DNA of 64,000 nucleotides, from contig JAFDED010000019.1 of the NCBI GenBank assembly GCA_019310535.1, forward strand, positions 1 to 64,000, in the 5' to 3' direction. A program made the translations under genes and the position numbers. Position 1 is the stretch's first letter. Each line of letters begins with the position of its first letter. The stretch is from Deltaproteobacteria bacterium (GTDB lineage: Bacteria; Desulfobacterota; JAFDED01). Shown here piece by piece: positions 17,532 through 25,987 of the stretch. The notes beneath the pieces are model-generated. The model saw only the letters and a list, made by a program, of their open reading frames with translations. It was not told where the DNA came from and ran no database searches.

Positions 17532-19505
17532 ATGCAGGAAGACCGAGAACTCCAAGAATACCGCGACTTGATGGTTCCTCCGGAGAAGTTTGAAGAGGGA
17601 TTCGACCTCAAGACGGTGATCGGCGCGATCTTGATCGGGTTTTTGATGATGCCCGGCTCCATGTACCTCAGTCTTGTCATCGGGCAGGGCATGGGACCGG
17701 CGGCACGGTGGGTCACCATCATTCTGGTTGCAGAGGTGGCCAAGCGGTCATACACCCACCTGAAACAACAGGAAATTTTTTTGCTGTATTACATGGCGGG
17801 TGCTGCCATGGCCTCCCCTTTTCAGGGACTTTTATGGAACCAGTATCTGGTGCAATCAGACGCAGCAAGGATGCTGGGGCTCACCGAGCTGATTCCCACA
17901 TGGGTGGCGCCCCAGTTGGGCTCAGAGTCGCTTCTGAAGCGCACCTTCTTTCACCGGGACTGGTTGATTCCCATTCTGCTGATAGGCGGGGTACAGCTCA
18001 TCCAGCGAGTGGATCACTTCGGCCTGGGGTACATCATGTACAGGCTGACCTCGGACGTGGAGCGGCTTCCTTTCCCCATGGCGCCCGTGGCGGCACTGGG
18101 CACCATTGCCCTGGCAGAGTCGGGTGAAGAGCAGAATGGGAAAAAGCAGTGGAAGTGGCGAGTATTCAGCATCGGCGGTGCCATTGGGCTGGGATTCGGC
18201 GCGGTGTACGTGTTGCTGCCGGCTATGACTGGTGTCCTGCTGAATCAACCCATCCGCCTCATACCCATGCCGTGGCTTGAACTCACGCAAAGCACGGAAT
18301 CATTCCTGCCCGCCGTGGCCACCGGCATACAATTGGATATGGGACTGATTTTCATTGGAATGGTGCTGCCATTCTGGGCTGTGATAGGGAGCTTCCTGGG
18401 CGTGGTCATCACTTTCATCCTCAACCCGGTCCTGCACCATCACGGGTTTCTGGTGCGGTGGCACCCGGGCATGGGGACCGTAGACACAATGTTCGCCAAC
18501 AATTTCGATTTTTACATGAGCTTCGGCATCGGGCTGGGCCTGGCCATCGCCCTGATCGGGTTTTATCATCTTTTCCGGGGAGGGGCTCGAGGCCCCGGCG
18601 GGCAAAGGAGGAATCGAAACCTGCGGGCGCTTTTTCATCCCCCTCCGGGCCGCGGGGATTTCAATTTCTGGATCGCTGTTGGAATTTATGTGTGTGCTAC
18701 GCTGGCTTACACCCTGCTCTCCGTGATCCTGGTCCCTGATTTTCCGTGGATATTCTTTATTGGGTACGGCTTTATTTACACTCCCATCATCTCATACGTT
18801 TCAGCCCGTATGGAAGGTATCGCGGGGCAGTTTGTCAGTCTGCCCCTGATGCGGGAAGCAAGCTTCATAGCGGGGTCTCAGCTCTTCGGCTACCAGGGCA
18901 TAGGAATCTGGTATGCGCCCATTCCCATCCACAATTATGGTAAAGCCACCCTGGAATTTCGGAAAATCGAACTGACGGGCACCAACCTTCGCGGTATCAT
19001 CAAATCCGAACTGGTGATCTTCCCCATTGTATTCGTCGGCAGTTTGCTCTTCTCACAGTATATCTGGCGCCTGGCTCCATTGCCCTCCAACATGTATCCT
19101 TATGCCCAGCAAATGTGGCACCTGGAGGCCATGAACCTCCTGCTGATACAGAGCTCGACCCTTGGTGGCGAGAGCGCTTTTTATGAGGCGCTTAAGCTTG
19201 TCCCGGCTGTCTCCGGCCTCGTGTTCGGCGTTTTAACGTACACGGTGCTCAGCATACTGGGCCTGCCGATACTTCTTATATACGGGGTGACTCGGGGACT
19301 TGGCCAGAGCATGCCCCACGGAGCAATCCTTGAACTGACAGGTGCTCTGCTGGGACGCTTTTACTTCCTTAAGCGTTTCGGGACATCCTGGAGGCAATAT
19401 GCTCCGGTACTCCTGGCAGGTTTTTCCTGCGGGATGGGGCTGATCGGCATGTTTGCCATGGGCTGGACATTGATACTGAGCTCCCTGGAAAGGCTCCCTT
19501 ATTGA
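17532..19505 (+). CDS. polytopic membrane protein, OPT-like (DUF6784-type), second of a pair
   Basis: 657 residues, polytopic. The N-terminus MQEDRELQEYRDLMVPPEKFEEGF is cytoplasmic and is followed by helices including the MPGSMYLSLVIGQGMGPAARW block typical of peptide/OPT-like transporter halves. It starts 6 bp after the preceding membrane protein and its stop overlaps the start of the next gene, so all three are co-translated. Sequence similarity to the partner is low, arguing for an old heterodimeric pair rather than recent duplication. Substrate unknown. Confidence 0.7.
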   Translation: MQEDRELQEYRDLMVPPEKFEEGFDLKTVIGAILIGFLMMPGSMYLSLVIGQGMGPAARWVTIILVAEVAKRSYTHLKQQEIFLLYYMAGAAMASPFQGLLWNQYLVQSDAARMLGLTELIPTWVAPQLGSESLLKRTFFHRDWLIPILLIGGVQLIQRVDHFGLGYIMYRLTSDVERLPFPMAPVAALGTIALAESGEEQNGKKQWKWRVFSIGGAIGLGFGAVYVLLPAMTGVLLNQPIRLIPMPWLELTQSTESFLPAVATGIQLDMGLIFIGMVLPFWAVIGSFLGVVITFILNPVLHHHGFLVRWHPGMGTVDTMFANNFDFYMSFGIGLGLAIALIGFYHLFRGGARGPGGQRRNRNLRALFHPPPGRGDFNFWIAVGIYVCATLAYTLLSVILVPDFPWIFFIGYGFIYTPIISYVSARMEGIAGQFVSLPLMREASFIAGSQLFGYQGIGIWYAPIPIHNYGKATLEFRKIELTGTNLRGIIKSELVIFPIVFVGSLLFSQYIWRLAPLPSNMYPYAQQMWHLEAMNLLLIQSSTLGGESAFYEALKLVPAVSGLVFGVLTYTVLSILGLPILLIYGVTRGLGQSMPHGAILELTGALLGRFYFLKRFGTSWRQYAPVLLAGFSCGMGLIGMFAMGWTLILSSLERLPY

Positions 19506-20449
19506 TAAGGAATATTTCACCGCACTTTCCGCCGCTGAGCGCCGGTGAACGCTGGTTTGCCTGGGAAGGCATGACCATGGTTGTCCCCAGGGGTTGGAAC
19601 CCCGCTGTCCTGCAAAAGGACTACCTCAGACTCGAAGACGCCCGGCGGCCAACCCTGGAGCTGCGCTGGAGGTTTTCGGCGAGGAAGGCATCAATACAGG
19701 AGGTAGCTCGTGCTTACGTCTCCCGGCTTGAGGAGGGCCTTGGAGGGCGGCCGGTTGCCGGCTTCGAGGAGGTGGATCTAGCCCCGGTTACAGATAATTA
19801 CGAGGTGGCACCGTTCTCCGTGGAGGCCGGGGAGATGATTTTCCGGGGGGCTGCCATCCTCTGCCCGCGCTGCGGGCGAATTGTTTTCCTCCAGGCGGGG
19901 ATGCCTCGCACAGAGGGCACAATCTCCCTCCCCGTCCGGATCATCTCTTCCTTTCGAGACTTCCATTCATCGGATTGGGTTCCTTGGACTCTTTTCGACA
20001 TAGGGGCGGATGTCCCAGGAGACTTTCGCCTGCATTCGCACAGCTTCCAGCCGGGTTACTTCCGCATGACCTTCCGGGAGGGCTCCCGGTGGATGACGCT
20101 CCATCGATGGGCACCGGCCGACGTCATTCTCCGCAGGACAAGCCTGGAAGAGTGGGCAGCCGCGCAATACAGAAAAGAGATCAAAAGGCGCGGGAGAACC
20201 CTGGTGCAGCGGGTTTTTGCCGGTTTCCCGGCGGTGGAGGTGATCCCGGGGCAGGGCGGGACGCTCATTCGGCGGCTTGGAAGAACCTTGCTCAGCGCAG
20301 GTCGATTTCGGGCACTCCTCTGGCACAACACAGAGGCCAACAGGGTATTCGGGGTGGAAACGGAAGGGCGAGGCTCAGCTATGAATCCGTTGCTTTACGA
20401 GGTGGCAGGGCGGTTCAAAGCTTTACATGAGCATGAGCGGCAGAAATAA
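19502..20449 (+). CDS. uncharacterised cytoplasmic protein with zinc-ribbon-like CxxC
   Basis: 315 residues from a TTG start that overlaps the preceding stop by 4 nt (ATTGA). No signal peptide or membrane helix. One CPRCGR knuckle lies near residue 121, giving a single CxxC rather than a full zinc ribbon. The first 30 residues (ERWFAWEGMTMVVPRGWNP) suggest a beta-sandwich or lipocalin-like opening, and a similar Trp-rich block recurs near 190. I do not recognise a family. Its translational coupling to the two OPT-like proteins suggests that it works with them. Confidence 0.65.
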   Translation: MIRNISPHFPPLSAGERWFAWEGMTMVVPRGWNPAVLQKDYLRLEDARRPTLELRWRFSARKASIQEVARAYVSRLEEGLGGRPVAGFEEVDLAPVTDNYEVAPFSVEAGEMIFRGAAILCPRCGRIVFLQAGMPRTEGTISLPVRIISSFRDFHSSDWVPWTLFDIGADVPGDFRLHSHSFQPGYFRMTFREGSRWMTLHRWAPADVILRRTSLEEWAAAQYRKEIKRRGRTLVQRVFAGFPAVEVIPGQGGTLIRRLGRTLLSAGRFRALLWHNTEANRVFGVETEGRGSAMNPLLYEVAGRFKALHEHERQK

Positions 20450-20543
20450 TCCTTTTAGAGGTATCTTTTTAGAGATATAGTGGAACGATTGATAATTTGG
20501 AAATATAGCTCTAAGGTTTAAAGAAAGAGGATGAGTCAATCAC

Positions 20544-21923
20544 ATGAATGAGTATGAGGTAATCGTTATCGGTGCGGGAACCGCGGGATTGGGAATCTCC
20601 GCTTTATTGGCGCGCAGAGGCTACCGGGTCGCGCTTATTGAAAAAGAACCCCGGGTTGGAGGACGCGCATCCACTTTCACCTATCGCGGTTACTGTGTAG
20701 ATGTCGGACTTCATGCGCTGGCCAGTTGCAGTTCGTCGGGAATCGAAGCCCTGTTGAAGGATGTCGGGGCAGAGATGGATCTTGTCCCCATCCGTCCATC
20801 GTTAATGCACTTTGACCTCAATACCCGAAGATATCACAGGGCGACCTCTCAAGAAGCTCTAGGGGAGGATGTCTATAAAGCGTTCAAGGAATTGGTACAA
20901 GTCGTCACAAACATGCCTCAGGAACAGATTGATAGCTTGCATGATATTTCGTCGACCCAGTGGCTTATGGGCCGTATCGGACGGCGGGAGCTTTTGGGCT
21001 TTTTTAAGAAAATTACGGGATTTGCGGGTCAACCTCTCGATGCGATCTCCGCCGGCGCATTTTTGGAAACCTTAAAGGATGCCTTCATGTCGGAGGTAAC
21101 CATAAGCTATCCATCTAAAGGAGGAATCAAAGGATTTTCCGAGGCCCTTGCACACTCCTTTATAAAGCGGGGAGGAACACTGATTACTGAGCTTTGCTGC
21201 CAGAGGGTGAAAATAGACAACAACACTGTGAGGGGTATCTCCGGTAAAAAAATTCATCCCGGCTTAGCCGCCGATGTGGAAATCGAGGCCCCTATCGTCG
21301 TGTGCACGAACCCGGTATATCAACTTCCCTCTCTGGTGGATTCTTCATTCATTAATGCTCAGACCCTGTCCAAGATCAAATCCATCACTCAGGATAGATA
21401 TTGGTACACAGGAATTATTGCCGGCGTTGAGGCATCACTGTTTCAACCATTCGGCGAGAATCAATTCTTTCAGTTCGCCGTGGACCGGCTGGGTGAGGAC
21501 CGGCATCTGCTGGTAACTGTCCCGTCATATGCAGATCCGGCGCTGGCTCCACCGGGACGCCATCTGGTCTTTGCAGACGACCACGGCCCAATCCCGCTGG
21601 GAGACGATGCAGAGGCCTGCAATCGGCTGGACTGGGTAATGGATATGACCGAAGAGGCGTTGCCCGGATTTAGAAATCACATTGATTGGATTATGCGGGT
21701 TCGATATAATGACATTTTATTCACTCCCCGAACCGGAGCCACAGGACCTCAATATCGGATTGGATCCTCAGTGATCGGCGTGCGAGGGCTGTATCTGGCA
21801 GGCGATGCGTGCTATTTAAGCGGTTCCGGTATCGGAAGTGCCATCAAGAGCGCCTGGGAATGCTTGCGCGAGATTGAGCGGGATAACCTCCTGAACAAAT
21901 CACAGGCCGGAGATAGAAAATGA
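20544..21923 (+). CDS. FAD-dependent oxidoreductase, phytoene desaturase/CrtI-like
   Basis: 459 residues. The N-terminal dinucleotide-binding motif GAGTAGLG (about 10-17) and the RVGGRASTF motif after the ADP-ribose-binding Glu are typical of the amine-oxidase/phytoene-desaturase superfamily, and the C-terminal LYLAGDACYLSGSGIGSAIKSAW segment is the second FAD-binding motif. It probably oxidises or isomerises a hydrophobic or acyl substrate. It is coupled by a 4-bp ATGA overlap to an acyl-CoA ligase, suggesting that the pair acts on the same acid. RBS AAGAAAGAGGATG lies upstream. Confidence 0.8.
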   Translation: MNEYEVIVIGAGTAGLGISALLARRGYRVALIEKEPRVGGRASTFTYRGYCVDVGLHALASCSSSGIEALLKDVGAEMDLVPIRPSLMHFDLNTRRYHRATSQEALGEDVYKAFKELVQVVTNMPQEQIDSLHDISSTQWLMGRIGRRELLGFFKKITGFAGQPLDAISAGAFLETLKDAFMSEVTISYPSKGGIKGFSEALAHSFIKRGGTLITELCCQRVKIDNNTVRGISGKKIHPGLAADVEIEAPIVVCTNPVYQLPSLVDSSFINAQTLSKIKSITQDRYWYTGIIAGVEASLFQPFGENQFFQFAVDRLGEDRHLLVTVPSYADPALAPPGRHLVFADDHGPIPLGDDAEACNRLDWVMDMTEEALPGFRNHIDWIMRVRYNDILFTPRTGATGPQYRIGSSVIGVRGLYLAGDACYLSGSGIGSAIKSAWECLREIERDNLLNKSQAGDRK

Positions 21924-23497
21924 CCAACGTTCGCAAAATCCTGGAGGACAGAGCCCGAAGAGATGCGGATAAGGCTTTCTTGCGCTTTGCGAACCGGTCT
22001 TTCAATTACACGGAATTTGATGAGCAGGTCAATCGCGTGGCCAATGCGCTTTACGAATTGGGCGTCCGAAAGGGCGAGCACATCGGCGGCTTGATGCACA
22101 ACTGTCTCGAATGGTTCATTCTTTACTTTGCCGCGATCAAGCTGGGTGCAATCACCGTGTTCGTCAACACCCAGTATGATTCAGAGCTGCTTCAGCACTC
22201 GCTTGGCTTCTCCGACTGCCGGGTTATCATTCTTTCAGCAAGTCTTGCCCGGAAGTACCAAAGCATTCGTGCGGGTCTTAAAGGAATCAGACTGGAGATT
22301 GTTCATCAGGATGATCCTTCCATAGATCCCGGAATCGTGGAAGGTATGATTCCTTTCGGTCAACTATACACCGGCTCATCGAAACCTCCGCCCGACGCCG
22401 GTATCGAAGCGAAAGATCCTGTTCATTTTTTCTATACCTCCGGAACCACTGGTCTCCCCAAACCCTGCATTGTAAGCCATCATTATATGATCGCATTATG
22501 CGATCATATTGCCGGAGAAGCCGGGATGACCGAAAAAGACACACTTTTCGCTTTGCTGCCCAATTATCATATCAATGTATACATAGGCGTGATGACCGCC
22601 CTCATTGTCGGCTCTCGCCTCGCACTGGAAGCTCGATTCAGTGCCTCCCGTTATTGGGACTGGGTGAGGCACTATGGAGCCAGTGTCTTGATGCTGCATA
22701 TCACTCCCATGAATATACTCTTGAAACAGCCGCCAAAGCCGGATGACGCCGTCAATCCAGCCAGAGTAGGGATTTTTTTGGTTGGCGCAGGCGGAAGAAA
22801 GTTTCTCAGGAGGTTTGGTCTCCAGCGGGGATTGGCCATGTACGGCTCAACGGAAGCCGGTGGCTTCTGCACCATGAGTTCCTATCCCCCTGATTCCACC
22901 CACGATCCCAGGTTCGCTGGAAAGGCTCGGGATGATATGGAGGTGAAGATATTCGATGAGCATGACCGGGAAGTTCCCTATGGGCAACCCGGGGAAATCG
23001 TTATCCGGGATCGGCTTCCCCATGCAATGTTCGATGGATATTACAAAATGCCGGAGAAGACAGCCGACGCCTGCAGGTGCTTTTGGTTCCGATCCGGGGA
23101 TCGCGGCTACATGGATGAACGGGGAAATCTTTTCTTCATGGAGCGTCTGGGAGAAAGTATCCGCGTAAAGGGCGATTTTGTTCCCGTAGACAGGTTAGAG
23201 GAATGTGTGCGCGCCCATCCCAAAGTATTTCAATGTGCGGCAGTAGGCGTCCCGTCAGACCTCGGAGAAGAAGATATTAAACTGTACGTTCAGGTGCATC
23301 CCGGGGTTAAAGCACTGCCGGAAGAAATCGTACATCATTGCCGGCAGCATCTGGCCCCCTTCATGGTTCCAAGGTATCTGGAGTTCGTGGAGGAATTCCC
23401 CTTGGCTACCGGAGTCATGAAAATCCAGAAGGCCAAGCTCAAGAAAAAGGGGATAGGCAATGCATGGGATCGGCTTAAATCCCAACAAGCACCTTAA
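21920..23497 (+). CDS. AMP-forming acyl-CoA ligase
   Basis: 525 residues of the adenylate-forming (ANL) superfamily. The P-loop motif YTSGTTGLPKP starts near residue 172, MYGSTEAGG lies in the A5 region, and WFRSGDRGY and the C-terminal MKIQKAKLKKKG with the catalytic Lys are present. It activates a carboxylic acid to its CoA thioester through an acyl-AMP. Residues around the acid pocket do not allow the substrate to be named by eye; crotonobetaine/carnitine-CoA ligase-like enzymes are the closest impression. Coupled to the oxidoreductase upstream. Confidence 0.85.
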   Translation: MTNVRKILEDRARRDADKAFLRFANRSFNYTEFDEQVNRVANALYELGVRKGEHIGGLMHNCLEWFILYFAAIKLGAITVFVNTQYDSELLQHSLGFSDCRVIILSASLARKYQSIRAGLKGIRLEIVHQDDPSIDPGIVEGMIPFGQLYTGSSKPPPDAGIEAKDPVHFFYTSGTTGLPKPCIVSHHYMIALCDHIAGEAGMTEKDTLFALLPNYHINVYIGVMTALIVGSRLALEARFSASRYWDWVRHYGASVLMLHITPMNILLKQPPKPDDAVNPARVGIFLVGAGGRKFLRRFGLQRGLAMYGSTEAGGFCTMSSYPPDSTHDPRFAGKARDDMEVKIFDEHDREVPYGQPGEIVIRDRLPHAMFDGYYKMPEKTADACRCFWFRSGDRGYMDERGNLFFMERLGESIRVKGDFVPVDRLEECVRAHPKVFQCAAVGVPSDLGEEDIKLYVQVHPGVKALPEEIVHHCRQHLAPFMVPRYLEFVEEFPLATGVMKIQKAKLKKKGIGNAWDRLKSQQAP

Positions 23498-23528
23498 GTC
23501 GGAAGATGGCCATCTGTCTGATGAAGTT

Positions 23529-23579
23529 ATTAAAGTTATAGGATTATCCTATCAGGTCAGCAAATAAAACTTTAATGGC
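23529..23579. repeat. palindromic element sharing 35/38 bp with 40586-40623
   Basis: Bases 23542-23579 match 40586-40623 at 35 of 38 positions. The element also carries an inverted repeat, ATTAAAGTT (23529-23537) with AACTTTAAT (23568-23576), and a nested near-palindrome ATAGGA-TTA-TCCTAT (23538-23552). It directly precedes the truncated SAF-domain sequence. This looks like a mobile or recombinogenic repeat. Confidence 0.8.
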
Positions 23580-23786
23580 ATTCAGGTTCCATTCGAGCAT
23601 AAGATCGCCCTGGTTGATCTTGCGCACGGCGAAAAGATTATTAAGTGCGGCCGCCCCATCGGGGTGGCCGTCAGGGATATCAGCGTGGGGGATCATGTAC
23701 ACGTGCATAATGTGGGAGGCCTTCGTGCCATGGCAGATACAAGTGAGAGAGGAGAAGATCAGCCATGCGGTTCCTCGGCTATCTGA
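23577..23786 (+). pseudogene. truncated SAF-domain small subunit of a UxaA-family dehydratase
   Basis: The frame reads GIQVPFEHKIALVDLAHGEK, then IGVAVRDISVGDHVHVHNV, the conserved core of UxaA/altronate dehydratase small subunits, and ends at TGA 23784-23786 inside the large-subunit gene (22-bp overlap). There is no start codon: a TAA stop (23565-23567) lies four codons upstream, within the 38-bp repeat. About 30-35 N-terminal residues expected for the family are missing. The repeat appears to have replaced the 5' end of the gene. The shorter open frame at 23575 in another phase is not the real one. Confidence 0.75.
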
Positions 23787-24967
23787 GACCTGACGGTTCG
23801 GTTGGTATCAGAAATTATGTGCTTGTCCTGCCGGCGACCAGGTTGTGCTACCTGATGGCCCACCGCATCGGGCAGGCGGTTACCAATACAAAAACGTTCA
23901 TAACTACCGGAGAATACGGCCGCCATAAAAGGGATCGACAAAGCCTGATGAGGATGCTGGTGGGCCTTGCCAGAAACCCCAATGTAGCCGCTACTGTGTT
24001 GCTGGGCGTTAGGGAGGGGTATGGATATCCGGAGTTCCAGTTCTCTTCTCTTATCCCCCGGATCGCCTCCACCGGCAAACCTCTGGTGGCCATCAGTGCG
24101 GATGATGAGGGTGGCTTGCATCGGGCCGTTGAAAAGGGCATCATCGAGGCCCGCCGCCTGGTGCATGAAGCATCGGCTTTGCGACGCGAGCCTTTTCCGC
24201 TGGAAAAGCTGACCGTCGGCGTGAAGTGCGGAAGCTCCGATCCCACTTCCGGCATTTCCGGGAATCCCTCCTTTGGGAATCTTGTTGATCGCCTGGTAGG
24301 AATGGGAGGTACGGCCATATTTTCTGAAACCGTTGAAATTATCGGAGCAGAGGATGTGCTGGCCCAGAGGGCGGTGAACCAGCGGGTTGCAGATGACCTG
24401 TACCGAGTGGTCCGCCGGGCCGAGGAGAGGGCTGCGGGCATCGGGGAAGACATACGCACCATCAACCCCATTCCCGAAAACATTGCAGCGGGTATTACCA
24501 CCCTTGAAGAGAAATCCCTGGGGGCCATCGCTAAAAGCGGCACCTCTCCCCTGCAGGGAGTGCTGGAGTACTGCCGGCAACCTTCGGGGAAAGGACTCTA
24601 TTTTATGGATGGCTGGATGTCTTCGTTATCCCTGCCCGTCAGCCTGGCCGCCGCTGGCTGCCAGATGGTGTTTTATCAATTGGGAGGACAGGATCTATCG
24701 AATGTGGATCCTCCGTTATATGCATATAATTCGGGCTTGGTAGCGCCGCTGGTGTTAATTACGGGCAATCCCCTTACTTATCAAAAGGCAGGAAAAGATA
24801 TTGATATGTGTACCGTCGGGGTCTTGTCGGGTAAACAGAGCATTGAGGAAGCCGGAGAAGATCTTCTCAAGCTCGCCGCGGACATAGCGTCAGGCACCAT
24901 GGCCAAAGGGGAGACAGTAAACTTTGCAGATCCGCTGGAAGTATTTTTTGAAGGTCCAGTTCTCTGA
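23765..24967 (+). CDS. UxaA-family hydrolyase (altronate/galactarate dehydratase-like), large subunit
   Basis: 400 residues. The opening FLGYLRPDGSVGIRNYVLVLPA and the internal KCGSSDPTSGISGNPS are family hallmarks of the SAF-linked sugar-acid dehydratases. These enzymes dehydrate 2-hydroxy acids using iron. The family's small SAF domain is normally supplied by a separate subunit or the N-terminus; here the small subunit just upstream is broken (23577-23786), so function may be impaired or depend on another copy. The ATG 23765 start is preceded by GAGAGAGGAGAAG. Confidence 0.82.
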   Translation: MRFLGYLRPDGSVGIRNYVLVLPATRLCYLMAHRIGQAVTNTKTFITTGEYGRHKRDRQSLMRMLVGLARNPNVAATVLLGVREGYGYPEFQFSSLIPRIASTGKPLVAISADDEGGLHRAVEKGIIEARRLVHEASALRREPFPLEKLTVGVKCGSSDPTSGISGNPSFGNLVDRLVGMGGTAIFSETVEIIGAEDVLAQRAVNQRVADDLYRVVRRAEERAAGIGEDIRTINPIPENIAAGITTLEEKSLGAIAKSGTSPLQGVLEYCRQPSGKGLYFMDGWMSSLSLPVSLAAAGCQMVFYQLGGQDLSNVDPPLYAYNSGLVAPLVLITGNPLTYQKAGKDIDMCTVGVLSGKQSIEEAGEDLLKLAADIASGTMAKGETVNFADPLEVFFEGPVL

Positions 24968-25027
24968 ACATGAAAGAGACTTACGAATATGGATGTCCTT
25001 GAAACGTAAAGGGAGTCCTGTAGACTT

Positions 25028-25564
25028 TCAATCAATTCGGCTTGAAGTGAGAAGGTTCTTCGTCCTGAGAAGCTCCAGCACTTCATCCCTTTGGGTGGAT
25101 ACGGTTTTTCCTTTATCTGTTGCATAGATGATATCAGCGAAATTGAAATAGAGGCCCTTATGCTCATCCCATATTTTTTTAAGGTCCTCTTCCAGGGCTG
25201 TCCCGGGGTTGACTCTGGGTCTGTCATTCATTCTGACGCGATCTGCCAGAACATTTAGGTCGGCGATCAGAAGAATCCTGACACCGGTCCCTTTCAGAAT
25301 GTCTCTGTTCCATTCGTACCTGACAGTACCTCCGCCCAGAGCGATAACTGATCGATCCATTACGGCAAAGCATTTACAGATGTTATATTCTCTCTGGCGA
25401 AATCCCAACCACCCTTCCTCGGCCACTACCTCATGGAAAGGTTTTCCTGCCTCAGATTCCATAGTCCGGTCCAGGTCCCTGAAAGGCCACCCAAGACGAT
25501 CGGCTATGGCTTTCCCAAGAGTGGTTTTACCTGATCCAATCATACCTGAAAGATAAATGTTCAT
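25028..25564 (-). CDS. aroK: shikimate kinase-like protein
   Basis: 178 residues. Walker A GMIGSGKTT at about 7-15, DLDR with the shikimate-binding Asp, the FRQRE motif with the substrate Arg and the ALGGGTV glycine motif all match shikimate kinase, which phosphorylates shikimate at the 3-hydroxyl in aromatic amino-acid synthesis. No other aro gene is close, so a related sugar-acid kinase activity in the context of the UxaA dehydratase cannot be excluded. Confidence 0.8.
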   Translation of the reverse strand: MNIYLSGMIGSGKTTLGKAIADRLGWPFRDLDRTMESEAGKPFHEVVAEEGWLGFRQREYNICKCFAVMDRSVIALGGGTVRYEWNRDILKGTGVRILLIADLNVLADRVRMNDRPRVNPGTALEEDLKKIWDEHKGLYFNFADIIYATDKGKTVSTQRDEVLELLRTKNLLTSSRID

Positions 25565-25987
25565 GATGCCTTGGAATGCTTCTCAACGCTCCCCGGCGTC
25601 CGGAGTTCTTATACCGATCCCACTTTCGTTTACATCATTGTCAACACTATAATGTGTCCATTCATTCCAGGGATGGTCCCCTCTTTGTATGGGACGATCA
25701 TTGCCCTTTTGTGGGATTCACGCGGTGGTCAATAGATATGCAGACGGCGCATCCCATTAATTATCATTTTTTCTATTGACATTAGTTTGACATTACAATA
25801 AGTTTCGCATAATATCAAACAGTATCCTGAACTTAGACCTCGCCTGATTTCAACTGAATCCTGGAATGTCTTGCAACGCTTGCAACGAATATAATTTGCT
25901 TGTAGAATTCATGAACAAAAGGTGATAGGTGATAATCGAGAGGATGGTTTAGTCTTAAAGTTAACCACAAGACAAGGAGGTAGAGAT
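25565..25987. other. intergenic region between shikimate kinase and the TctCBA operon
   Basis: About 420 bp. It holds the promoter at 25787-25815, the AAGGAGG Shine-Dalgarno (25975-25981) and, near 25636-25660, a stretch with ATTGTCAAC and AATGTGTCC that resembles the IS-end-like sequence at 40627. No coding frame is supported. Confidence 0.5.
25787..25815 (+). promoter_or_regulatory. sigma-70 promoter for the TctCBA operon
   Basis: A perfect -35 TTGACA (25787-25792), a 17-bp spacer and -10 TAATAT (25810-25815). Transcription would start near 25822, leaving a leader of about 165 nt before ATG 25988. A second TTGACA lies 11 bp upstream but has no -10 at suitable spacing. Confidence 0.6.

Noticed and set aside
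23575-23793. 72-codon frame before the UxaA gene
   Set aside because: It is in a different phase from the SAF core; the phase with conserved family blocks is 23577-23786.
25922-25987. earlier start for the TctC gene
   Set aside because: It would add 22 residues before the Tat signal; the AAGGAGG site points to ATG 25988.
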